Below are positions 1 through 5,155 of a stretch of 5,155 nucleotides of DNA, in pieces. The stretch lies in assembly GCA_015654715.1 (NCBI GenBank), contig JAATGK010000441.1:1-5155 (forward strand), given 5' to 3'. Position 1 is the stretch's first letter; each line of letters begins with the position of its first letter. Position numbers and translations under genes: made by a program. Below the pieces are notes generated by a model. The model was not told the DNA's origin, did no database searches, and worked only from the letters and a program-made list of their open reading frames with translations. The stretch comes from Alphaproteobacteria bacterium. GTDB taxonomy: Bacteria; Pseudomonadota; Alphaproteobacteria; Micropepsales; Micropepsaceae.

Positions 1-206
1 GCTACCAGCGTTACATCTGAATCCGGGGCCACTGCGCCCGCCCACTCCACATCAAGTGTCGATTCATCCTGATCGTGTGCGACCAGCCCCGGATCGCGAC
101 CATTCACGAGCACCGTTGTACCACCCCCCGACAGTCCTGCCGCGGTGCGAAAGGCACTCTTCGACAAGCCGTAGCGCGTCGACGAGGCTATCCGTTCGGA
201 AAGCAT
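1..206 (-). pseudogene. 5'-truncated sedolisin-like (S53) serine-carboxyl peptidase fragment, runs off left edge
   Basis: Reading the minus strand from the ATG at 206-204 gives 68 codons open to the window edge. The translation contains SAFRTAAGL, TTVLVNGRDPGLV and then DESTLDVEWAGAVAP. This matches the region of secreted S53 peptidases (sedolisin/kumamolisin family) that carries the catalytic Glu-x-x-x-Asp pair, here E48 (codon 65-63) and D52 (codon 53-51). The catalytic Ser would lie beyond the left edge. In the family this block follows a signal peptide, a prodomain of roughly 150-200 residues and the start of the mature domain. Here the frame closes at a TAG (230-228) only seven codons before the ATG, and I see neither signal peptide nor prodomain upstream. 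The leading residues up to about 17 do not look like the family. I therefore read it as a 5'-deleted remnant. An unusual short cytosolic form cannot be excluded, because the 3' part is not visible. The family call rests on recalled motifs. Confidence 0.6.
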
Positions 207-209
207 TTC

Positions 210-254
210 GCTGAAGCATTTTGCCGTCTATCGCAGACGGCAAAGTGTTTCTGC
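210..254. repeat. Long hairpin between ubiB and the sedolisin fragment
   Basis: Positions 220-229 (TTTGCCGTCT) pair perfectly with 235-244 (AGACGGCAAA) around a 5-base loop. The stem continues outward with two G-T wobbles and one mismatch (212/252) to the 210/254 pair. It lies about 40 bases past the ubiB stop codon, so it could end or stabilise the ubiE-ubiB transcript. No clean T-run follows it on the minus strand, so a classical intrinsic terminator is not proven. The octamer AAGCATTT occurs twice here (201-208 and 214-221), the second copy inside the left arm. Confidence 0.6.
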
Positions 255-295
255 TTTTCGCTATGCCGGTCTCAGCTTTCCTGAATGCGCTCCAG

Positions 296-1864
296 CTAAA
301 GAAACCGCCAGATCACGGCGCCGATGACGACCGCGGCGCCCACCAGCCATAGCGAAGCGCGGGTAAAGCGCGTTTGATTGTGTTGCGTCTCGGCGATTTG
401 GCGTGCGGTTTCGGGATGCAGCTTGAGGCCGCCTTCGGCCAGCATCAGCGAGATAATTTCGGTGTTGCGAACGAAATTCGGCAGCTCCTGCACCGCCCGT
501 CCGAGCGCCCGTAAGCCCTCGCCCACTTCCTTGAACCGGGCTTGCGGCGACAACCGTTCGAGCATGAACTTCTCGACCACCGGCTTAGCGGCTTCCCAGA
601 TATCGAAATCGGGATCGAGGCTGCGCGCGACGCCTTCCACCACCACCATCGACTTCTGCAACAACAACAGTTGCGGCTGGGCCTGCATCTCGAACCGGCG
701 GGTGGTTTCGAACAACTGCTGCAGCACCCGCGCCATGCTCATCTCGCGTGCCGGACGGCCGAAGATCGGCTCGCCGACGGCCCGCAACGCCTGAGCAAAG
801 GTCTGGAGCGGAAAATGCGCCGACACGAACCCGGCCTCGAAATGCACCTGGGCGACGCGGACGTAATCGCGCGCCAGGAACCCGGCGAGGGTCTCCGCCA
901 TGAAGCGGCGCATCGCGCTATCGAGCCGCCCCATGATACCGAAATCAACTACCACCAGCGAGCCGCTGCTATCCACGAACAGATTGCCGGGGTGCAGATC
1001 GGCATGGAAAAAGCCTTCGCGCAGCGCTTGCGTGAGGAAGCTGCGCATCAGGATCAGCGCCACCTGTTTAGGGTCGTGACCCGCCGCCTTCAGCGCCTCC
1101 ACGTCGCGCACCGAGACGCCGTCGATCCATTCGGTGGTGAGGACGCGCTCCGAGGTGCGGGTCCAATCGACGTGCGGCACGCGGAATTTCTCGTCCCCCG
1201 CCATGCGCTCGGCCAGCTCCGATGCCGCTGCCGCTTCCATCCGCAGGTCGAGTTCCAGCACCGTAGATTCTGCCAGCGTCCGCATCATGGCGACCGGCCG
1301 CAGCCGCCGCGCCTCGGGCGAGAACCGCTCGGCCAGCCGCGACGCAAAGGTCAGCGTTTCGATATCGCGCGCGAATTCGTCTGCGATGCCGGGACGCAGC
1401 ACCTTCACCGCAACCCGCTTCGACGGCGTATCGTTGGTCTCGGCGGCATGCACCTGGGCAATGGAGGCCGCCGCCACCGGCTCGCCGAAACTCGTAAACA
1501 TCGCTTCCACCGGACGGCCGAAAGCATCGGCGATCACGGCCCGTGCAGCGGCGGAGGGAAACGACGGCAAGCGGTCCTGCAAGCCCTCCAATGCGGTGGC
1601 AACGTCGCTACCGACCACGTCAGGCCGCGTGGCCAGCACCTGACCGAGTTTGACATAGGCCGGCCCCAGGCTTTCGAGCGCCCGTGCCAGACGTTCGCCG
1701 GGCGATGCTCCGTCCTTGGTTCGGCCGCTGCCGAGAAGGCGCCGCAGCAGCCGGGCGCGCGAACTCATCAGCGCGGTGTATTCGGCCGGGAACAGCGCAT
1801 CGTTCTTGGCCAGCGTGCGGGCGAGCCGCCAGACGCGCCACAGATTGGTGAGCCGTCCCGCCAT
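296..1864 (-). CDS. ubiB: UbiB, ABC1/ADCK-type atypical kinase for ubiquinone biosynthesis
   Basis: Encodes 522 aa, a normal UbiB length. UbiB is a membrane-associated protein-kinase-like ATPase of the ABC1/ADCK/COQ8 family needed for ubiquinone synthesis. It is thought to help lipid intermediates reach or leave the Ubi enzymes. Family marks appear in order. The KxGQ motif is KLGQ (72-75) in YVKLGQVLATRPD. The alanine-rich loop that replaces the glycine-rich loop is AAASIA (131-136). The invariant lysine is K154 in VAVKVLRPG. The catalytic loop is HADLHPGN (287-294) and the metal-binding DFG is at 307-309. The last 20 residues (503-522) are hydrophobic and fit a C-terminal membrane anchor. 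The start is the ATG at 1864-1862, whose A is the last base of the ubiE stop codon (TGATG), so translation is probably coupled. The frame stays open further upstream, but that stretch lies inside ubiE and does not look like UbiB. Confidence 0.96.
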   Translation of the reverse strand: MAGRLTNLWRVWRLARTLAKNDALFPAEYTALMSSRARLLRRLLGSGRTKDGASPGERLARALESLGPAYVKLGQVLATRPDVVGSDVATALEGLQDRLPSFPSAAARAVIADAFGRPVEAMFTSFGEPVAAASIAQVHAAETNDTPSKRVAVKVLRPGIADEFARDIETLTFASRLAERFSPEARRLRPVAMMRTLAESTVLELDLRMEAAAASELAERMAGDEKFRVPHVDWTRTSERVLTTEWIDGVSVRDVEALKAAGHDPKQVALILMRSFLTQALREGFFHADLHPGNLFVDSSGSLVVVDFGIMGRLDSAMRRFMAETLAGFLARDYVRVAQVHFEAGFVSAHFPLQTFAQALRAVGEPIFGRPAREMSMARVLQQLFETTRRFEMQAQPQLLLLQKSMVVVEGVARSLDPDFDIWEAAKPVVEKFMLERLSPQARFKEVGEGLRALGRAVQELPNFVRNTEIISLMLAEGGLKLHPETARQIAETQHNQTRFTRASLWLVGAAVVIGAVIWRFL

Positions 1865-2676
1865 CAGATCTTCCAGGCCGAATGCATGGCCGCGATGCCG
1901 CCGCTGAGATTGCGGATTTTCACTTGGCTGAGGCCCGCCGCTTCGATCATGCGGGCAAACTTGGCCTGCGGCGGGAAGCGACGGATGCTTTCCACGAGAT
2001 ATTGATAAGCGTCGCGATCGCCGGCAACCACCTCGCCCAGCTTGGGCAGGATATGGAACGAGAACTTGTCGTAGAGCACATCCAGCCCGGGCACGACGAC
2101 CTGGGAAAATTCGAGGCACAGGAACCGCCCGCCCGGCTTCAAGACGCGCTGCGCCTCTTCCAGCGCCTTCTCGATGGAGGTGACGTTGCGGATGCCAAAG
2201 GCGATCGTATAGGTGTCGAAACTGTTGTCGGGCATCGGCAGCGCCTGGGCATCGCCCGCCACCCAGCCAATCGATTTCTCGCCGAGGACCTCGGCGCGCT
2301 TGACGCCTTCCGCCAGCATCTCCGCGTTGATGTCGCAGACCGTGATGTCGGCATCGATCTTTTTATCGGTCGCGCCACCGGTCTCCACTTTTCCGAGTTG
2401 CGCGCCGCCACGCTTGCGCGCCGCCTTGGCAATCCGGAAGGCAATGTCGCCAGTGCCGCCCGCCACATCCAGGCATTTGAGGCGCGGCTGCGGATTCAGC
2501 CAGGCGACCATGGCGTCCTTCCACAACCGGTGGACGCCGCCGCTCATCAGATCGTTCATCAGGTCGTAATTGCGCGCGACCGACGAGAACACGCCGCGAA
2601 CCAACTTTTCCTTCTCGTTGGCCGGGACGTCGCGAAAACCGAAAGAGGCAGTATGATCAGGGGGAGAGTCAGACAT
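1864..2676 (-). CDS. ubiE: UbiE, ubiquinone/menaquinone C-methyltransferase
   Basis: Encodes 270 aa, a class I SAM-dependent methyltransferase. In ubiquinone synthesis it methylates the ring carbon of the demethoxy-benzoquinol intermediate. In menaquinone makers it also methylates demethylmenaquinol, but nothing here shows that pathway. Visible marks are the family signature [19 protein letters not shown] (36-54), SAM motif [10 protein letters not shown] (69-77), the second-strand acidic residue in CDIN (114-117), GDAQALP (141-147), AFGIRNV and the late signature [15 protein letters not shown] charged segment at about 87-109 lies between motif I and CDIN and makes the protein some 20 residues longer than E. 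coli UbiE. The ATG at 2676 gives a normal N-terminus before the conserved block, although no Shine-Dalgarno sequence is evident upstream. It is the first gene of the ubiE-ubiB unit and diverges from mutM after 12 bases, so its promoter must lie largely inside mutM. Confidence 0.96.
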   Translation of the reverse strand: MSDSPPDHTASFGFRDVPANEKEKLVRGVFSSVARNYDLMNDLMSGGVHRLWKDAMVAWLNPQPRLKCLDVAGGTGDIAFRIAKAARKRGGAQLGKVETGGATDKKIDADITVCDINAEMLAEGVKRAEVLGEKSIGWVAGDAQALPMPDNSFDTYTIAFGIRNVTSIEKALEEAQRVLKPGGRFLCLEFSQVVVPGLDVLYDKFSFHILPKLGEVVAGDRDAYQYLVESIRRFPPQAKFARMIEAAGLSQVKIRNLSGGIAAMHSAWKI

Positions 2677-2688
2677 GCGCGCACTTTA
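2677..2688. promoter_or_regulatory. 12-base divergent gap between ubiE and mutM start codons
   Basis: Only 12 bases separate the ubiE ATG (minus) from the mutM ATG (plus). Core promoters for both genes must extend into the opposite coding sequence, and the two 5' ends probably overlap or are close to leaderless. No clear -35/-10 pair or Shine-Dalgarno sequence stands out on either side. Confidence 0.5.
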
Positions 2689-3558
2689 ATGCCCGAACTG
2701 CCAGAAGTCGAAACCGTCCGCCTCGGGCTCGCCCCGGCGCTGGAAGGCCATCGGTTAACGAAGGTCGAAACCCGGCGCGGCGGCTTGCGTGTGCCGTTTC
2801 CCAAGAACTTTGCCAGCCGCGTCACCGGAAAGCGCGTAAAGACGCTGCGGCGGAGGGCCAAATACCTGCTGGCGGAACTCGAAGGCGGCGAAACGCTGGT
2901 GATCCATCTCGGCATGAGCGGGCGCATGGCGGTTTATGCCCAAGGCGCCGTGCAGCGGCTGGGGCAATATGTCTACGGCGCCGCCCCGGCCGAGGCGGGC
3001 AGCGGCAAACACGACCATGTGGTGTTCGAGACCGATGCCCCTGCCCGCATCGTCTTTACCGACCCGCGCCGCTTCGGGCTGATGACCTTGGTGGCAACTG
3101 AGACGCTGGAGGACGACAAGCTGTTTGCCGGACTCGGCGTCGAGCCGCTATCGAACCATTTTCATGCCGATTATCTGGCGGCGGTGCTGAAAGGCAAAAA
3201 GACACCGATCAAATCCGCGCTGCTCGATCAGCGGGTGATCGCCGGGATCGGCAACATCTATGCCGTGGAAGCACTGTTCCGCGCCCGCATTTCGCCGAAA
3301 CGGCTGGCGGGCAAAGTGCGGGCAGCGGAAATTGCGCTGCTGGCCGAGGCGATCAAGACAGTGCTGACGGAGGCCATTGCGGCCGGCGGCTCAACCTTGC
3401 GCGATCATCGGACGCCCGACGGCAGTCTCGGCAGCTTTCAGCATCACTTTCAGGTCTATGACCGCGAAGGCGAACCTTGCCCGCGTTGCGACGGCCCCAT
3501 CAAACGCATCGTGCAGGCGGGACGCTCCACCTTCTATTGCCCGAAGTGCCAGAAGTAA
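2689..3558 (+). CDS. mutM: MutM/Fpg, formamidopyrimidine-DNA glycosylase
   Basis: Encodes 289 aa. This bifunctional glycosylase/AP lyase removes 8-oxoguanine and formamidopyrimidines from DNA and cuts the strand by beta,delta-elimination, in base excision repair. The N-terminus MPELPEVETV fixes the start: after Met removal Pro2 is the catalytic nucleophile and Glu3 the catalytic acid. Lys58 (RRAKYLL) is the conserved DNA-contacting lysine, and HLGMSGR follows at 73-79. The helix-two-turn-helix region is around IAGIGNIYAVEALF, with the conserved Asn at 189. The C-terminus is a complete four-cysteine zinc finger (C264, C267, C284, C287) with Arg279 in the GRSTFYC loop. It is about 20 residues longer than E. 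coli MutM, mostly from an insert near 84-107, which I believe is common in alphaproteobacteria. The frame is open far upstream of the ATG, but only as a shadow of ubiE. No strong Shine-Dalgarno sequence precedes the start. Confidence 0.97.
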   Translation: MPELPEVETVRLGLAPALEGHRLTKVETRRGGLRVPFPKNFASRVTGKRVKTLRRRAKYLLAELEGGETLVIHLGMSGRMAVYAQGAVQRLGQYVYGAAPAEAGSGKHDHVVFETDAPARIVFTDPRRFGLMTLVATETLEDDKLFAGLGVEPLSNHFHADYLAAVLKGKKTPIKSALLDQRVIAGIGNIYAVEALFRARISPKRLAGKVRAAEIALLAEAIKTVLTEAIAAGGSTLRDHRTPDGSLGSFQHHFQVYDREGEPCPRCDGPIKRIVQAGRSTFYCPKCQK

Positions 3559-3575
3559 GGATACCAGCTCCTAAT

Positions 3576-3665
3576 CGTCATGGCCGGGTAGACCCGGCCA
3601 TCCAGGTTCTTCCTGGCTCGCAGACGCTCGCCGACTGGATGGCCGCCTCAAGGACGACCATGACG
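3576..3665. repeat. Palindromic intergenic repeat element, about 90 bases
   Basis: The ends are inverted copies of each other: CGTCATGG (3576-3583) against CCATGACG (3658-3665), and CGGCCATCCAG (3595-3605) against its complement at 3635-3645. Each half can also fold locally: TGGCCGGGT/ACCCGGCCA (3581-3589 and 3592-3600) with a 2-base loop, and CCAGG/CCTGG (3602-3606 and 3612-3616). It resembles the 'cgtcatggccggg ... ggccatgacg' type of dispersed repeat I know from Bradyrhizobium-like genomes. That family link is from memory. It starts 18 bases after the mutM stop codon, so it could shape the 3' end of that transcript. Confidence 0.65.
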
Positions 3666-3676
3666 GAGAATACAGA

Positions 3677-3710
3677 ACAGGCCGCTCTCGGGGGGCGAGG
3701 AACGGCCTGT
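3677..3710. repeat. Inverted repeat with 8-base perfect arms and a G-run in the loop
   Basis: ACAGGCCG (3677-3684) pairs exactly with CGGCCTGT (3703-3710). The 18-base loop contains six consecutive G (3690-3695) and a smaller internal CTCG/CGAG pairing. No T-run follows on the plus strand. It may be the actual hairpin ending mutM transcription, or part of the neighbouring repeat mosaic. Confidence 0.45.
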
Positions 3711-3929
3711 CCACAGCTACGGTGATATGGAAGAAATGGGGATACCTCCCGCACGCTTCAAGGGGGTTTTCAAAATTTCTTGCGCGGAATTTTCCTGGCG
3801 CGCCATCAAGGACTTGGCGGTGAATTCCCGTTTTGAGCGCTGCAAACGCCAATGACTTGCAGGAAATATTTTTGGCGCAGCGCGACGCTGACTACATTTT
3901 ATCAGCCCAATTACCTGGGTCCCCTTCCC

Positions 3930-3966
3930 TCCCCGTCTTCGCTGCGCTTCGCCGGGTCGCCGGGGA
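3930..3966. repeat. GC-rich imperfect palindrome upstream of arfB
   Basis: TCCCCG (3930-3935) pairs with CGGGGA (3961-3966) around a GC-rich interior with several GCG/CGC-type complementary stretches. The sequence looks like common rhizobial intergenic repeats ending in 'ccggggatga'. It ends 27 bases before the arfB start codon, so it probably forms the upstream boundary of that promoter. Confidence 0.4.
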
Positions 3967-3982
3967 TGACAAACTATTATTG

Positions 3983-3988
3983 TATGAT
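3983..3988 (+). promoter_or_regulatory. Candidate -10 element for arfB, suggesting a leaderless or near-leaderless mRNA
   Basis: TATGAT matches the bacterial -10 consensus at five of six bases and ends five bases before the arfB ATG. A start of transcription at the usual distance would fall on or next to that ATG. There is no Shine-Dalgarno sequence between 3966 and 3993, which fits leaderless translation. TATTAT (3975-3980) is an alternative -10. No well-spaced -35 was found, since ATGACA (3966-3971) is too close. Confidence 0.3.
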
Positions 3989-3993
3989 GCGCC

Positions 3994-4419
3994 ATGCCCG
4001 AGATTCGCATCACGCCCGAGATCGCGCTCGATGAAAACGAGCTGGAGGAAAGCTTTGTGCTCGCATCCGGCCCCGGCGGTCAGAACGTCAACAAAGTGTC
4101 GAGCGCGGTGCAACTGCGTTTCAATGTGGCCTTCAGCCGGTCGCTACCGGAGCCGGTGCGTTTTCGCCTGATGACGGCGCTCAAATCCCGCCTCACCAAG
4201 GACGGCGACTTGCTCCTGGTCGGCCGCAAGTTCCGCGACCAGAACAGGAACCGCGAGGATGTTCGCGCCCGGCTTGCCGAACTCATCCGCGCCGCCACAA
4301 TCGAGCCCAAAAAACGCTACAAAACGAAGCCTTCGCGCGGCGCCAAAGAACAACGGTTGCAGCACAAGAAGAAACATGCGGAATTGAAACGTGGCCGCGG
4401 CAAACCGCGCGAAGATTAG
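3994..4419 (+). CDS. arfB: ArfB (YaeJ-type) ribosome-rescue peptidyl-tRNA hydrolase
   Basis: Encodes 141 aa, nearly the same length as E. coli ArfB/YaeJ (140 aa). It has only the catalytic domain of class I release factors and lacks the codon-reading domains. The protein enters ribosomes stalled on mRNAs without a stop codon and hydrolyses the peptidyl-tRNA. The GGQ catalytic motif is at 28-30 in SGPGGQNVNKVSSAVQLRF. The C-terminus (from about 111: KPSRGAKEQRLQHKKKHAE and on) is rich in Lys and Arg, as expected for the tail that binds the empty mRNA channel. The ATG at 3994 gives the standard N-terminus MPEIRITP; two nearby ATGs at 3984 and 3987 are out of frame. It sits alone between mutM and the hydratase gene, with palindromic repeats on both sides, so it is probably transcribed from its own promoter. 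Related prfB/prfH-type proteins are longer or differ in the tail, so the call is firm. Confidence 0.94.
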   Translation: MPEIRITPEIALDENELEESFVLASGPGGQNVNKVSSAVQLRFNVAFSRSLPEPVRFRLMTALKSRLTKDGDLLLVGRKFRDQNRNREDVRARLAELIRAATIEPKKRYKTKPSRGAKEQRLQHKKKHAELKRGRGKPRED

Positions 4420-4422
4420 AAA

Positions 4423-4466
4423 GCGCTTCCCCGAAAAGTGGCTCCCGGTTTTCGGACAAGAAGCGC
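4423..4466. repeat. Nested palindromic repeat between arfB and the hydratase gene
   Basis: Outer arms GCGCTTC (4423-4429) and GAAGCGC (4460-4466) are perfect, and so are inner arms CCGAAAA (4431-4437) and TTTTCGG (4449-4455). The core 'ccgaaaagtgg...ccggttttcgg' strongly resembles a very common dispersed intergenic repeat of rhizobial genomes (RIME-like), recalled rather than searched. It starts four bases after the arfB stop codon and ends seven bases before the hydratase ribosome binding site. It can therefore act on both transcripts, as a 3' stabiliser or weak terminator and as leader structure. Confidence 0.7.
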
Positions 4467-4473
4467 GACAGAT

Positions 4474-4478
4474 AAAGG
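4474..4478 (+). promoter_or_regulatory. Ribosome binding site of the enoyl-CoA hydratase gene
   Basis: AAAGG lies six bases before the ATG at 4485, a suitable spacing. It is the clearest Shine-Dalgarno sequence in the window and supports that start. Confidence 0.55.
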
Positions 4479-4484
4479 TTCCCC

Positions 4485-5155
4485 ATGGAAAATATTCTAG
4501 TGACGACGGAAGGTTCGGTCGGCGTGATCACGCTGAACCGGCCCAAGGCTCTTAATGCGCTGAGCAGCGCCCTGCTCGCCGAGCTTGCCGATCAGCTTGC
4601 GGCCTTCGATGCCGACCCGGCCGTGCGCTGCGTCGTCGTGACCGGCTCGGAGCGCGCCTTTGCGGCCGGTGCCGACATCAAGGAAATGGCATCGCAGTCC
4701 TATCTGGACATGTTCAAATCCAACTGGTTCGCCGGCGCCTGCGACCGCATTGCTGCCATCCGCAAGCCGGTGATCGCCGCCGTATCGGGCTATGCCCTGG
4801 GCGGGGGCTGTGAACTGGCGATGATGTGCGACTTCATCATTGCCGCCGACACCGCCAAATTCGGCCAGCCTGAGATCACCCTGGGTGTCCTGCCGGGCAT
4901 GGGCGGCAGCCAGCGTCTGACCCGTTTTGTCGGCAAGTCCAAGGCCATGGACATGTGTCTGACCGGACGGCTGATGGACGCCGCCGAGGCGGAACGCTCG
5001 GGCTTGGTCAGCCGGGTCGTCCCGGTTGCCGATCTGATGGCGGAAACCCTGAAAATCGCCCAGAAAATCGCCGAGCAGTCGGTTCCGGCCCTGATGATGG
5101 TCAAGGAGGCGGTTAACCGCGCCTATGAGACCACCCTGGCCGAGGGCCTGCGCAC
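4485..5155 (+). CDS. Enoyl-CoA hydratase (crotonase family), 3' end outside the window
   Basis: The first 223 codons are visible, of about 258 usual for the family. Crotonase-type enoyl-CoA hydratases add water across trans-2-enoyl-CoA in fatty-acid beta-oxidation and related acyl-CoA breakdown, in the cytoplasm as trimers or hexamers. The N-terminus [20 protein letters not shown] is typical. The two oxyanion-hole segments are [11 protein letters not shown] (58-68) and [15 protein letters not shown] (102-116). Both catalytic glutamates are present, E110 in GGGCELA and E130 in [15 protein letters not shown]. They are 20 residues apart, like E144 and E164 of the rat enzyme, so this should be an active hydratase rather than an isomerase-only relative. 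Chain-length preference cannot be read from the sequence. In related genomes this gene lies between mutM and rpsT-dnaA, and those two genes may follow just beyond the edge. That is a synteny inference. Confidence 0.94.
   Translation, partial: MENILVTTEGSVGVITLNRPKALNALSSALLAELADQLAAFDADPAVRCVVVTGSERAFAAGADIKEMASQSYLDMFKSNWFAGACDRIAAIRKPVIAAVSGYALGGGCELAMMCDFIIAADTAKFGQPEITLGVLPGMGGSQRLTRFVGKSKAMDMCLTGRLMDAAEAERSGLVSRVVPVADLMAETLKIAQKIAEQSVPALMMVKEAVNRAYETTLAEGLR

Larger units (their letters stand above)
3559..3993. other. 435-base gap between mutM and arfB, repeat-rich, no convincing gene
   Basis: From left to right it holds a palindromic repeat (3576-3665), a second inverted repeat (3677-3710), a stretch at about 3711-3910 with AT-rich patches and no assigned function, a GC-rich imperfect palindrome (3930-3966) and the probable arfB promoter. 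Open frames exist on both strands, but none has recognisable motifs or a supporting ribosome binding site, and several run through the palindromes. No tRNA or known small RNA was recognised. Confidence 0.6.

Noticed and set aside
75..284. 69-codon plus-strand frame at the left edge
   Set aside because: It runs opposite the sedolisin-like frame and through the hairpin, with no motif or ribosome binding site.
542..2005. Long plus-strand open frame (487 codons) opposite ubiB and ubiE
   Set aside because: Antisense shadow of two well-identified genes; the translation is rich in Arg, His and Gln and has no family motifs, as expected from the opposite strand of GC-rich coding DNA.
1865..2119. Upstream extension of ubiB to an earlier ATG
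   Set aside because: It lies wholly within ubiE and does not resemble UbiB; the TGATG junction start gives the normal N-terminus and length.
1882..2688. In-frame N-terminal extension of mutM
   Set aside because: It overlaps ubiE on the other strand, and MutM needs Pro at position 2, so only the ATG at 2689 gives an active enzyme.
3571..4013. Minus-strand open frames of 93 and 98 codons in the mutM-arfB gap
   Set aside because: One runs through the palindromic elements at 3576-3710 and the other through the one at 3930-3966. Neither has a recognisable domain, and their starts lack support. A remnant gene ending at 3717 cannot be fully excluded.
3833..4171. Plus-strand 112-codon frame overlapping the arfB start
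   Set aside because: It overlaps arfB in another frame, where the GGQ protein is certain, and shows no motifs.
1..5155. CRISPR array, tRNA or rRNA genes, complete insertion sequence
   Set aside because: No spaced direct-repeat array, no cloverleaf or rRNA sequence and no transposase was seen on either strand.

Overview
The window looks like chromosomal housekeeping DNA from a GC-rich alphaproteobacterium, most likely in the Hyphomicrobiales (Rhizobiales) and possibly a Bradyrhizobium relative. The evidence is gene order and repeats. A ubiE-ubiB pair divergent from mutM, followed by a crotonase gene, is the arrangement I know from rhizobial chromosomes, where rpsT and dnaA usually follow. The intergenic palindromes also resemble dispersed repeats of that order. 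The assignment to order is inference, and no marker in the window fixes the genus.

Layout from left to right. Positions 1-206 (minus strand) hold a 5'-truncated piece of a sedolisin-like (MEROPS S53) peptidase that runs off the left edge. Positions 207-295 are a short gap dominated by a long hairpin. ubiB (296-1864) and ubiE (1864-2676) are on the minus strand, share one base (TGATG), and surely form one transcription unit, ubiE first. mutM (2689-3558, plus strand) diverges from ubiE with only 12 bases between the two start codons. Positions 3559-3993 are a 435-base gap with several palindromic elements and no convincing gene. arfB (3994-4419, plus) follows, then a nested palindrome (4423-4466), then an enoyl-CoA hydratase gene (4485 to the right edge, incomplete).

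UbiE and UbiB both serve ubiquinone synthesis. MutM repairs oxidised guanine and ArfB rescues stalled ribosomes. The hydratase belongs to beta-oxidation or a related acyl-CoA pathway. No shared special pathway links the plus-strand genes.

I found no clearly new system. The points most worth a second look are the truncated sedolisin where coaBC would often sit beside ubiB, the very tight ubiE/mutM divergent start, a possibly leaderless arfB, and the repeat-filled gap before arfB.
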